Below, in pieces: positions 8,498 through 16,214 of a DNA stretch of 26,631 nt. Position 1 is the first letter of the stretch; the number at the start of each line of letters is the position of its first letter. The notes beneath the pieces were generated by a model, which was not told the origin of the DNA, ran no database searches, and saw only the letters and a program-made list of their open reading frames with translations. Source of the DNA: an uncultured Clostridia bacterium (lineage in GTDB: Bacteria > Bacillota_A > Clostridia > Christensenellales > CAG-138); NCBI GenBank assembly GCA_946623765.1, contig CAMORL010000009.1, forward strand, positions 1-26,631, written 5' to 3'. A program made the position numbers and the translations under genes.

Positions 8498-9400
8498 ATG
8501 GAACAGATCATTACGGAACAATTGCATACGGAACAGATCCCGGAAGCGTCAAAGATCCCGGCGGCGCCGGACGCGGTACGGGCGGAGTCTGTCGGGTCCG
8601 CGGATGCGAAGAAGCCTGCCGCGCCTGTAAAACCGAAGCGTCCGGAGGTCGTCATCCGGGTCAAACATGCGTCCGTGCGGTTCAATATCGCGGGCGAGAT
8701 GGTGGACAACCTCAAGGAGTATTTCGTCAAGCTTGTGAAGCGCGAGCTCCGGTTCAAGGAATTCTACGCGTTAAAGGACGTCAATCTCGTGATTCAGAAG
8801 GGCGAGTCGTGGGCGCTGATCGGACCGAACGGCGCAGGCAAGAGCACGCTTCTGAAACTGATCTGCGGGATCCTCACGCCGTACCGCGGCACGGTTGAGG
8901 TCAAGGGAAACATCGCGCCGCTCATCGAGCTCGGCGCGGGCTTCGACCCGAACCTGACCGCAAAGGAGAATATCTTCATCAACGGCGCGGTTCTGGGACA
9001 CAGCCGCAAGTTCATGCGCGAGCAGTACGATAAGATCGTGGAGTTTGCGGAGCTGCAGGATTTCATGGAGCTGCCGATCAAGAATTATTCAAGCGGCATG
9101 CGCGCGCGGCTCGGTTTTGCGGTTGCGACGATCACCGATCCGGATATTCTCATCGTGGACGAGGTGCTGGCGGTGGGCGACGCGGCGTTTCAGGCGAAAT
9201 GCCGCAAGCGCATCAAGGAGCTTTTGGCGAACGGGACGACGCTGCTGTTCGTTTCTCATGCAAAAGCGCCGGTCATGGAGCTTTGTCAGCACGCCGTCTG
9301 GCTGGACCACGGGGAGGTCAAAAAGCTCGGCGCGCCGAAGCACGTGTACTGGGCATACGAGCACCAGCATTTGAAAAAAGAACCGAAACAGGATCAGTAA
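8498..9400 (+). CDS. ABC polysaccharide/teichoic acid export ATPase (TagH/Wzt-like)
   Basis: This is the nucleotide-binding subunit partnering the permease just upstream. Motifs are Walker A GPNGAGKST, the family region IELGAGFDPNLTAKENIF, the signature YSSGMRARLGFA, Walker B ILIVDEVLAVGD and the switch histidine in FVSHAK. It has 300 residues. The first 50 or so form an acidic then Ala/Pro/Lys-rich tail with a small internal repeat (EQIITEQLHTEQIPEA). The protein ends soon after the ATPase domain, so it lacks the carbohydrate-binding C-terminal domain of Wzt and the long C-terminal part of B. subtilis TagH. Chain-end recognition by that domain is therefore not expected. Confidence 0.93.
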   Translation: MEQIITEQLHTEQIPEASKIPAAPDAVRAESVGSADAKKPAAPVKPKRPEVVIRVKHASVRFNIAGEMVDNLKEYFVKLVKRELRFKEFYALKDVNLVIQKGESWALIGPNGAGKSTLLKLICGILTPYRGTVEVKGNIAPLIELGAGFDPNLTAKENIFINGAVLGHSRKFMREQYDKIVEFAELQDFMELPIKNYSSGMRARLGFAVATITDPDILIVDEVLAVGDAAFQAKCRKRIKELLANGTTLLFVSHAKAPVMELCQHAVWLDHGEVKKLGAPKHVYWAYEHQHLKKEPKQDQ

Positions 9401-9424
9401 AGCAGGGGAGAGTATCAGAGTATT

Positions 9425-10483
9425 ATGGGAGAGACGCCGATCATCAGTGTGGTCATACCGGTTTACAATGCGGGCAGATTTCTTTGGGCATGCGTGAATT
9501 CCGTCCGGAATCAGACGTTTCGGGATTGGGAAGCGATCCTCGTCGACGACGGTTCGACGGACAAGAGCGTCGGCATCTGCGACAAGATCGTACACGACGA
9601 TCCGCGTTTCCGTGTCATTCATAAGGAAAACGGCGGCGTGTCGAGCGCAAGAAACGCCGGGATCGACGCGGCGCGCGGGACCTATCTCGCGTTTCTCGAC
9701 GCGGACGATCTGATGGTTCCGACCTATCTGGAAAAGATGCTGCGCGCAACGGAGACCTATGAGACCGACCTCACGATCTGCAGCTATGAACGTTTCCGCG
9801 CGGACTGGACACAGAAGTACGTGTTTACGCGGTTTTCGGTCGTTCTGATGAAGGACCTGAAGGAGTTTCTCACCGTTTACACGGATTCGCGGACGAACCT
9901 GTTCGGCGTGTCGATCTGGGCAAAGCTCTACCGGATGGACATCATCCGCGACCATGCAATCCGGTTCGATCCGGAGATCACCTACGAGGAGGACTGCGAC
10001 TTCAACGTGCGCTATATCGAGTACGTCAACACCGTCGCGGCGCTCGGCGAGATCATGTACCGCTACCGGCAATCGGACGAAACGCTCAGCAAGGCGTACC
10101 GCAAGGACACGTTCCGCTTTCTCGCAAGCGGGTTCAATAAGCGCGTCAAACTGCTCGAGAAGAACGGCATGGGAGAATTCCGTCCGAATCTCGAGGCGAT
10201 CTTCATGCTGGTCATCAAGGCGACGAGCATGAAAATACTGAGCGCGCCGCTTTCGCACAGGGAAAAACTCGAAGAATACCGCATCATGATGCGCTTTCCG
10301 GAGTCACAGGCGGCGGCAAGATGTTCGATCCGGCAGAGTTCCGGCTTTACGCGCAAGATCGCGTTTGCGGTCCGTCGGAAGAGCCCGCGGCTTTTGAGCC
10401 TCACGATGCAGCTGTGGAAGATCGCCGACACCGCGCTGGATCGGATCAACGCGGTCAGGTATAAAATCAAGTACGGGAAATAA
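9425..10483 (+). CDS. Family 2 glycosyltransferase
   Basis: This is a second GT-A glycosyltransferase of 352 residues. Motifs are ISVVIPVYNAGRF, AILVDDGSTDKS, NGGVSSARNAG and the metal-binding FLDADD, then YEEDCDFN near 190, which fits the catalytic-base region. The C-terminal third is helical and basic with no clear transmembrane helix. The nearest Shine-Dalgarno-like sequence, AGGGGAG, is about 14 bases before the ATG, longer than usual, so translation may be weaker than that of its neighbours. It lies 24 bases after the ATPase and 8 bases before the fusion gene, inside the same operon. Donor and acceptor sugars are unknown. Confidence 0.9.
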   Translation: MGETPIISVVIPVYNAGRFLWACVNSVRNQTFRDWEAILVDDGSTDKSVGICDKIVHDDPRFRVIHKENGGVSSARNAGIDAARGTYLAFLDADDLMVPTYLEKMLRATETYETDLTICSYERFRADWTQKYVFTRFSVVLMKDLKEFLTVYTDSRTNLFGVSIWAKLYRMDIIRDHAIRFDPEITYEEDCDFNVRYIEYVNTVAALGEIMYRYRQSDETLSKAYRKDTFRFLASGFNKRVKLLEKNGMGEFRPNLEAIFMLVIKATSMKILSAPLSHREKLEEYRIMMRFPESQAAARCSIRQSSGFTRKIAFAVRRKSPRLLSLTMQLWKIADTALDRINAVRYKIKYGK

Positions 10484-10491
10484 AAAAGGGC

Positions 10492-13446
10492 ATGAAGATC
10501 GGAACCGTTACATTCCATTTTCCGTTTAATTGCGGCGCTGCACTGCAATGCTATGCGCTCGAGCATGTGCTCGAAGCGCAGGGGCACGAGGTGCAGGTCA
10601 TCAATTATTGCCCGTGGTATCATCAGAACCGGTACGCCTCCTATAAAAACCCATTCTATTACGGCGGAAAAAAACTGCGCGAACCTGCGCCGAACGTGTT
10701 TGCGCACGTCAAAAACGGCGTTAAGGGCTTTCGCGATACGGTGCGCTCCTGGAAGGACGCGAAGCCGCGTCTCGTGCGCGAAGAAAAGTTCGACGCATTC
10801 CGAAAGGAATATCTGCATGAAACGCGCATGTACCGGAGCCTCCGTGCGCTGAAGCTGTTTCCGCCGAAGTGCGACCTGTATCTCGCCGGCAGCGATCAGC
10901 TCTGGAACAGCAATCTTACCGATCATACATTCGACCCCGTCTATTTTCTGAAGTTCGGGCGGAGAAAGGCGAAGCGCGCGACCTATGCGGTCGGGAGCTA
11001 TTTTTCCGACCCCGAAGCCGCAAAGCGCGAGATCGCGCCGCTTTTGAAGCGGCTCGACGCCGTTTCGCTCCGGGAAACCAGGTTTTTGAAGGACGTGCGG
11101 GAAGCCGCGGGGGAATCGGTTCCGATCCACATCGACGTCGACCCGACGCTGCTGCTGACCGCCGAAGCGTATGAAGCGCTGCTGCCGAAGGAACCGCCGG
11201 AAACCGAGCCGTATATCCTGGTTTACACAATGCCCGGCGCGGCGCAGAAGCAGGCGAACGAAGCGGCAAAGAAGCTCGCCGCGAAAACCGAGCTGCACAT
11301 CATCGACGTCAACGGCAACCCGAACGCCGAAAACCGCAGGCTCGGCGACCAGCGGATCACATCGCCGCAGGAGTTCCTGTGGTATGTGAAGAACGCTGCC
11401 TTTGTCGTGACCAATTCGTTCCACGGGACGGTGTTCTCGATCCTGTTTAAGAAGCGGTTTGCGACGGTTTTGCACAAGGAGACCGGCAACCGCGTTTCGG
11501 AGCTTCTCGAAAAGCTCGGGCTTTCGGACCGCTGTACGGACGATCCCGCAGAGGTCGGACGGATCCTCGGCATCGCCTCCGACTGGAACGCTGCGTTCTC
11601 CGCGCTCGATGCGCTCCGCACCGAATCCGAACGCTATCTCCGGTTTTTGTGCGGCGGCAGAGAGAGCCCTGCCTGGGTCACGGAGCGGTCTGAACCCGAA
11701 CCGGTGCAAACGGCGCAGAAGCCTCCGGAAGAACCCGTGCCGATCCCCGCAAGAACGATTCCCGCATATATAAAGCCCGCGGAGCAGAAAGGACCGATCA
11801 TGTACACCGATGACAAAAACGCCCAGATCGTGCTGGCGCTGCTGAAAAAATACAATATCAGAAAGATCGTCGTTTCACCCGGTACGACGAACGTGCCGAT
11901 CGCGCGCGCGGTGCAGACGGACCCGTTCTTTGAGGGATATTCCGCGGTCGACGAGCGCGGCGCAGCGTATCTCGCCTGCGGGCTTGCGTTTGCGACTGGC
12001 GAGCCGGTTGCGCTGTCCTGTACGGGGGCGACCGCCTCGCGCGATTATATTCCCGGTATGACCGAAGCGTATTATCGCGGGCTGCCGGTCATCGCGATCA
12101 CCTCGCAGCACCATTCGCCCTGCTATTCGGATCTGATGCCGCAGATGACGGACCGTACCGTTTCGCAGAACGACGCAAAGCGTTTCTCTGCGATCCTGCC
12201 GCTCATCAAGGACACGGAGGATTGGCGCGCCTGCGTGCAGCTCGTCAACGAAGCGCTGTACACCGCGACGCGCCGCGACGCGGGTCCGGTGCATATCAAT
12301 CTGCCGGTCGGAAATCTGTATTCGTTCAAAACGGAACGGCTGCCGGACGTGCAGAAGATCGACGTATACGACGCCGAAACCTTTCCGAAGGATGCGCTGA
12401 CGGCGGCGCTGCAGGGCAAACGCGTCGCGCTGTATATCGGCGCGCATAAGCCGTTCGACGCGGAAACGAAAGCGGCGATCGAAATGTTTGCGGAGCGGTT
12501 CGACGCGCCGGTGTTCGGCGATCACACCGCGAACTATACCGGAAAACACGCAATCCGAAGCTCCGTCGCCTGCGATTTCCATACGCTGACGACCATGCCG
12601 GAGCTTCTGATCGACCTCGGTTCGGTCTCCGGCGATTACAGCGCGTCTCCGATCTTCAAAGGCGTACGCGTCTGGCGCATCTCGGAGGACCGCAGATTCC
12701 ACAACCGCCACGGCGCGGAGATCGTGGAAAAGCTCTTCTTCTGTTCGGAACGCTTCTTCTTCGAGGCGTTCGGAGACGCCGAAGGCGATACGAAGTATTA
12801 TGCTGCCGTGAAGGAGGAAGTCCCGGAGACGAAGATTCCGATGCTGCCGCTCAGCAATCTGTATGCGGCGTCGAAGCTCTCGAAGCTGCTGCCGAAGAAC
12901 AGCTTTCTGCACCTCGGGATCCTGAATTCGCTGCGCAGCATGAACTATTTCCCGCTCGATCCGAGCATCACGGTCAGCTCCAACGTCGGCGGTTTCGGCA
13001 TCGACGGCGCCGTGTCCACGGCATTCGGACAGGCACTCGCAAGGGAGGATTGCCTGTCGTTTGCGCTGATCGGCGATCTTGCCTTCTTCTACGACATGAA
13101 CGCGCTCGGCAACCGGCACATGGGAAAGAACCTCCGGATCCTGCTCGTCAACAACGCGCGCGGCGCGGAGTTCCGCTTAAACGCGAGTCTCGAGAAGCTG
13201 TGGGGGTCCGATACCGACGAGTATATCGCGGCGCACGGACATTTCGGAAGCGCGAAGGCGTGGGCGGAGTCGATGGGCTTTGCGTATCTTTCGGCATCGG
13301 ACAAGGAAACGTTCGACGCGGAGATCGGCAGGTTCTGCAGGCGGGACGCGTTTGATCGTCCCGTGGTGTTCGAGATCTTCACGGAGGCGGAGGACGAGCA
13401 GACCGCGCTCAGAAACCTTCGCGCGTACAACCGTCCGATCGGGTGA
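10492..13446 (+). CDS. Fusion: polysaccharide pyruvyl transferase + MenD-like ThDP-dependent enzyme
   Basis: This single 984-residue frame has two enzyme domains. Residues 1 to about 388 are a polysaccharide pyruvyl transferase (PF04230): TFHFPFNCGAALQCYALE, AGSDQLWN (132-139) and NSFHGTVFSILF (308-319). Such enzymes add a pyruvyl ketal from phosphoenolpyruvate. Residues about 389-436 form a Pro/Glu-rich linker. Residues 437-984 resemble MenD: SPGTTN, DERGAAYLACGLA with the ThDP-activating Glu at 488, GPVHINLPVGNLY, GGFGIDGAVSTA and GDL...LLVNN (861-888), the cofactor motif. Arginines of true MenD (in SPGSRS, the TADRPP region and NRG.GIDG) are replaced, so the substrate is probably not isochorismate. 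The ribosome binding site is weak (AAAAAGGG abutting the ATG). An internal start is possible at 11800. I infer polymer modification; the ThDP reaction is unknown. Confidence 0.88.
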   Translation: MKIGTVTFHFPFNCGAALQCYALEHVLEAQGHEVQVINYCPWYHQNRYASYKNPFYYGGKKLREPAPNVFAHVKNGVKGFRDTVRSWKDAKPRLVREEKFDAFRKEYLHETRMYRSLRALKLFPPKCDLYLAGSDQLWNSNLTDHTFDPVYFLKFGRRKAKRATYAVGSYFSDPEAAKREIAPLLKRLDAVSLRETRFLKDVREAAGESVPIHIDVDPTLLLTAEAYEALLPKEPPETEPYILVYTMPGAAQKQANEAAKKLAAKTELHIIDVNGNPNAENRRLGDQRITSPQEFLWYVKNAAFVVTNSFHGTVFSILFKKRFATVLHKETGNRVSELLEKLGLSDRCTDDPAEVGRILGIASDWNAAFSALDALRTESERYLRFLCGGRESPAWVTERSEPEPVQTAQKPPEEPVPIPARTIPAYIKPAEQKGPIMYTDDKNAQIVLALLKKYNIRKIVVSPGTTNVPIARAVQTDPFFEGYSAVDERGAAYLACGLAFATGEPVALSCTGATASRDYIPGMTEAYYRGLPVIAITSQHHSPCYSDLMPQMTDRTVSQNDAKRFSAILPLIKDTEDWRACVQLVNEALYTATRRDAGPVHINLPVGNLYSFKTERLPDVQKIDVYDAETFPKDALTAALQGKRVALYIGAHKPFDAETKAAIEMFAERFDAPVFGDHTANYTGKHAIRSSVACDFHTLTTMPELLIDLGSVSGDYSASPIFKGVRVWRISEDRRFHNRHGAEIVEKLFFCSERFFFEAFGDAEGDTKYYAAVKEEVPETKIPMLPLSNLYAASKLSKLLPKNSFLHLGILNSLRSMNYFPLDPSITVSSNVGGFGIDGAVSTAFGQALAREDCLSFALIGDLAFFYDMNALGNRHMGKNLRILLVNNARGAEFRLNASLEKLWGSDTDEYIAAHGHFGSAKAWAESMGFAYLSASDKETFDAEIGRFCRRDAFDRPVVFEIFTEAEDEQTALRNLRAYNRPIG
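11788..11802 (+). promoter_or_regulatory. Possible internal ribosome binding site and start codon for the ThDP domain
   Basis: AAAGGA (11788-11793) lies 6 bases before an in-frame ATG (11800-11802), residue 437 of the fusion. That methionine sits exactly where a stand-alone MenD-like protein would begin (MYTDDKNAQIV). It could yield a separate 548-residue enzyme, or it could be a relic of two once-separate genes. Confidence 0.45.
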
Positions 13447-13451
13447 CGCCT

Positions 13452-14666
13452 ATGGAGGAACGGAAACGGATTCTGCTGCTCGGCGGCACGGGGGCGATCG
13501 GCACGCACGTTGCGCCGGAACTGATCCGGCGCGGGTTTTCGGTCGCCGTTACGAGCCGCGAGCCGCACGAACAGGACGGGACAGGCATCTCATACCGGCA
13601 GGGCAACGCCAAGGACGATACGTTTTTGGATGCGCTGCTGGAAGAAGGATTCGATGCGATCGTCGACTTCATGATCTATTCGACCGAAGCGTTTCAAAAG
13701 CGCGCGGAAAAGCTTTTGAAGCATACCGCGCATTATGTTTTTCTGTCCTCGTACCGCGTGTACGGCGATTGCGGCTGCGCGCCGATCACGGAGGAAAGCC
13801 CGCGGCTTCTGGACAGCGTCGACGATCCGGAATACCTGAAGACCGACGAGTACGGTCTTGCAAAGGCGAGGCAGGAGGACATTCTGCGGGCGTCCGGTTA
13901 CCGGAATTACACGATCGTCCGCCCGTCGATCTGCTACGCGGGCGACCGGTTCCAGCTCGGCACGATGGAGGCGAACGAATTTCTCGTCCGCGCGCTGAAC
14001 GGCAAGCCGGTCGTTTTCCCGAAAGAGATGCTCGATCGCCGCGCCGCCATGACGTGGGCGGGCGACGTCGGAAAGATGATCGCAAGGCTCGTGCTGAACG
14101 AAGCCGCGTACGGCGAAGCGTATACCGCGGCAAGCGCCGAGACCGTCACATGGAACAATGTGCTGAAAATCTATCAGAAGATTCTGGGCTTTCAGGTCAG
14201 GTACGTGCCGCTTCGGACGTACGCGGAGATCGTCGGACGTCCTTGGCAGATCAAGTACGACCGCATGCTGCACCGCATCGTCGACAACACCAAAATTCTG
14301 CTGGTCACGGGGATGAAGCAGTCCGAGCTGATGCCGCTGTATCAGGGACTGCGCATCGAGCTGCAGAGCTTTGCCGCCGATCCGCATTATAAGCGCGTGG
14401 ACGAAGCGATGCAGAAACGATTCGACGAGGTTTCGTCCGAGCCCGTGAAAAAGCCTGCGCCTGTCAAGAAGCCGGAACCGGAGAAGAAGCCGGAACCGAA
14501 GCCCGTGCCGGCACAGCGGGAAAAGGGCGTCAAAGGCATGCTGCACCGCGTCCGGGACTACCGAAAACGCCGCGTGCTAAGGAAGGTCGTCAAACAGAAA
14601 CTTTACGGGATCACGCCGCTGCGCAAGGCGGTGCACGGCATGAAAAAGCTGCTGAAACGCAAATAA
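13452..14666 (+). CDS. NAD-dependent epimerase/reductase-like SDR with a cationic C-terminal tail
   Basis: This 404-residue protein starts with an extended SDR domain: LLLGGTGAIGTHV (NAD-binding GxxGxxG), DFMIYSTEAF, FLSSYRVYGD and the YxxxK motif YGLAK, then MTWAGDVGKMI. After about residue 310 it leaves the SDR fold. A linker of KKPEPEKKPEPKPVP type follows, then a very basic tail rich in Arg and Lys that ends GMKKLLKRK. The tail could bind anionic lipid or polymer. I chose the ATG at 13452; a GTG at 13443 overlapping the previous stop as GTGA is an alternative. It directly follows the ThDP fusion gene, and a reductase acting on the ThDP product is a reasonable inference. Confidence 0.85.
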   Translation: MEERKRILLLGGTGAIGTHVAPELIRRGFSVAVTSREPHEQDGTGISYRQGNAKDDTFLDALLEEGFDAIVDFMIYSTEAFQKRAEKLLKHTAHYVFLSSYRVYGDCGCAPITEESPRLLDSVDDPEYLKTDEYGLAKARQEDILRASGYRNYTIVRPSICYAGDRFQLGTMEANEFLVRALNGKPVVFPKEMLDRRAAMTWAGDVGKMIARLVLNEAAYGEAYTAASAETVTWNNVLKIYQKILGFQVRYVPLRTYAEIVGRPWQIKYDRMLHRIVDNTKILLVTGMKQSELMPLYQGLRIELQSFAADPHYKRVDEAMQKRFDEVSSEPVKKPAPVKKPEPEKKPEPKPVPAQREKGVKGMLHRVRDYRKRRVLRKVVKQKLYGITPLRKAVHGMKKLLKRK

Positions 14667-14725
14667 CAATCGCCGCCGACGCCCGGCTTTTGCCGCAGCG
14701 CAGAGGCGGGGGAACTTCTTTGAAA

Positions 14726-14757
14726 CAAAAACCGGGGTCCATCGATCCCGGTTTTTG
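14726..14757 (+). terminator. Intrinsic terminator of the glycopolymer operon
   Basis: CAAAAACCGGG (14726-14736) pairs perfectly with CCCGGTTTTTG (14747-14757) around a 10-base loop. The T run forms the end of the 3' arm. It lies 60 bases after the last gene of the operon. Confidence 0.85.
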
Positions 14758-14841
14758 CTGTTTATGCACAGGTGCTTTTTCGGTTCCGGCGCTTTCTCTT
14801 TAAGGCAAATGCGGTAGAAATGCAAAATCTTTTCTATGGGC

Positions 14842-14870
14842 TTGCTTTTTTTGTGCGGATTCGATAAGAT
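14842..14870 (+). promoter_or_regulatory. Predicted sigma-A promoter of the NAGPA-LCP operon
   Basis: There is a -35 TTGCTT (14842-14847), a 17-base spacer and -10 TAAGAT (14865-14870). The start would be near 14877, about 80 bases before the gene. The -35 and the beginning of the spacer (TTGCTTTTTTTG) are identical to those at 4151. Apart from this promoter and the terminator at 14726, I see nothing in the gap 14667-14956. Confidence 0.72.
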
Positions 14871-14956
14871 ATAAAAGGAATGATGTCGTCCGGCGGAGCG
14901 AATCCTGCCGGCAAAATACCGGAATGCGCAAGCAAGACGGGAAAGGATAAATGAAT

Positions 14957-16093
14957 ATGAAGCGATTTTTGAGAAATACGGCGCTGACCGGGCTGTCGGC
15001 GCTTATGCTGCTCGGCACGTTTGCGTGCGATCGCGGCAATCCGCCTGCGGTTGACAGCGGCGAAACAGACACGGTCGAGGAGGATTGGATCGATATCGGC
15101 GAAGATACGGTCACGTTTGAAGGCGTCCTCTTCGGCGAGGGCGGACAGCCGCTTGCACCCACCACGCCGAAGCCCGGCGAATCCACGCCGAGACCGACGC
15201 CCGACCCTGCCGCGACGCCGGAGCCTTCGCGCGCGCCGGAGGAGGGGGACGTCACCACGGAGCGGTATCCCGCAAAGGATACCGGCTGGAGCGCGGACTG
15301 GAGCTATCAGAGCGACGAACTGCGCGTTGCGGTCACCCGTTACGAGGACAGCGAAGACCGGATTGTCTTTTATGTCGCGGATATCTGGATGCGCAACATC
15401 AACTGCTTCCGCACGGAGTTCAGCAACGGCAAGTATCAGGCGCCGCGCGAGGATCCCGAGGATTTCGCAAACCGGATCAACGCGGTGTTCGGCATCAGCG
15501 GAACGATGAATGCGGGGCTTGTCGTACACAACGGAAAGAAGTATAAGAATCAGGTTGCGGCGGATATCCCGTTCCGCGCAGGCATCCTCACCGTCTATCG
15601 CGACGGCAGTGTGAAGATGTTCAATCTGAGACGCAATCAGAACTTTAACCTCGCCAAGGAAGACAAAAAGAACGGCGGCGTGCTCCACGCGCTGCAGTTC
15701 GGACCGGTTCTTGTGCAGGACGGCAAGATTCAGAGCGGTCTGAAAACGAAAGAGCGCCATCCGCGCATCGTTTTCGGATACTGCGAACCGGGTCATTATA
15801 TCGCGGTTGCGGTCGACGGCAGAACGAAGACGTCGATCGGGATGACCGAGCAGGAGCTGGCAGAGCTGATGCTTTCGCTCGGCTGCACCGACGCGATCAA
15901 CCTGGACGGCGGAAATTCCGCGGTCATGCTGTTCATGGGCAAGACGATCAACGTGCCTTCCGGTCAGGACAAGGACGGAGACGGCGTTGCCGGCAGAAAC
16001 ATCCTCGACCTGCTTGCGTTTGCGGAATACGATGAAAACGGCACGGCGCCGGATCTTTCGACGCTGCATCCCGATCACATGCCGCAGAATTGA
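14957..16093 (+). CDS. Secreted phosphodiester glycosidase (NAGPA domain) protein
   Basis: This 378-residue exported protein has a C-terminal NAGPA domain (PF09992, phosphodiester glycosidase). A signal peptide covers about residues 1-24. The cysteine in GTFACDRG could be lipidated, but the preceding residues are a poor lipobox. An acidic, Thr/Pro-rich linker follows (about 27-95). The domain shows FGISGTMNAG, FGPVLVQDGK, HPRIVFGYCEPGHYIAVAVD and the hallmark LGCTDAINLDGGNSAVM. Related enzymes cleave the sugar-1-phosphate bond of glycosyl phosphodiesters, which could exist in the polymer made next door. Two start codons lie 6 bases apart. I prefer ATG 14957 because AAAGGA is 9 bases upstream; ATG 14951 leaves only 3 bases. 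Confidence 0.88.
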   Translation: MKRFLRNTALTGLSALMLLGTFACDRGNPPAVDSGETDTVEEDWIDIGEDTVTFEGVLFGEGGQPLAPTTPKPGESTPRPTPDPAATPEPSRAPEEGDVTTERYPAKDTGWSADWSYQSDELRVAVTRYEDSEDRIVFYVADIWMRNINCFRTEFSNGKYQAPREDPEDFANRINAVFGISGTMNAGLVVHNGKKYKNQVAADIPFRAGILTVYRDGSVKMFNLRRNQNFNLAKEDKKNGGVLHALQFGPVLVQDGKIQSGLKTKERHPRIVFGYCEPGHYIAVAVDGRTKTSIGMTEQELAELMLSLGCTDAINLDGGNSAVMLFMGKTINVPSGQDKDGDGVAGRNILDLLAFAEYDENGTAPDLSTLHPDHMPQN

Positions 16094-16097
16094 TCCC

Positions 16098-16205
16098 ATG
16101 GAAAAGCATACGGAAAAAAAGACCGGCTGGATCGTCGGCATCGTTCTGATGTCGATCCTCACCGTTGTCATGCTGGCGATCGACGTCGTGCTGATCGTTC
16201 TTTGA
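16098..16205 (+). CDS. Small single-span membrane protein of unknown function
   Basis: This 35-residue frame fits between two operon genes. The N-terminus is charged (MEKHTEKKTGW) and the rest is one hydrophobic helix (about 11-35) with a single Asp near the end. It starts 5 bases after the NAGPA stop and ends 9 bases before the LCP start, and it carries the GAGGAGG of the LCP gene across its stop. Its own Shine-Dalgarno is not convincing, so it would depend on coupled translation. I do not recognise a family. It may be a small partner of the LCP or NAGPA protein, or it may not be expressed. Confidence 0.55.
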   Translation: MEKHTEKKTGWIVGIVLMSILTVVMLAIDVVLIVL

Positions 16206-16214
16206 GGAGGCGCG

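Noticed and set aside
11800..13446. MenD-like domain considered as a true menaquinone enzyme
   Set aside because: Substrate-binding arginines are replaced, the domain is fused to a pyruvyl transferase, and no other men gene is nearby.
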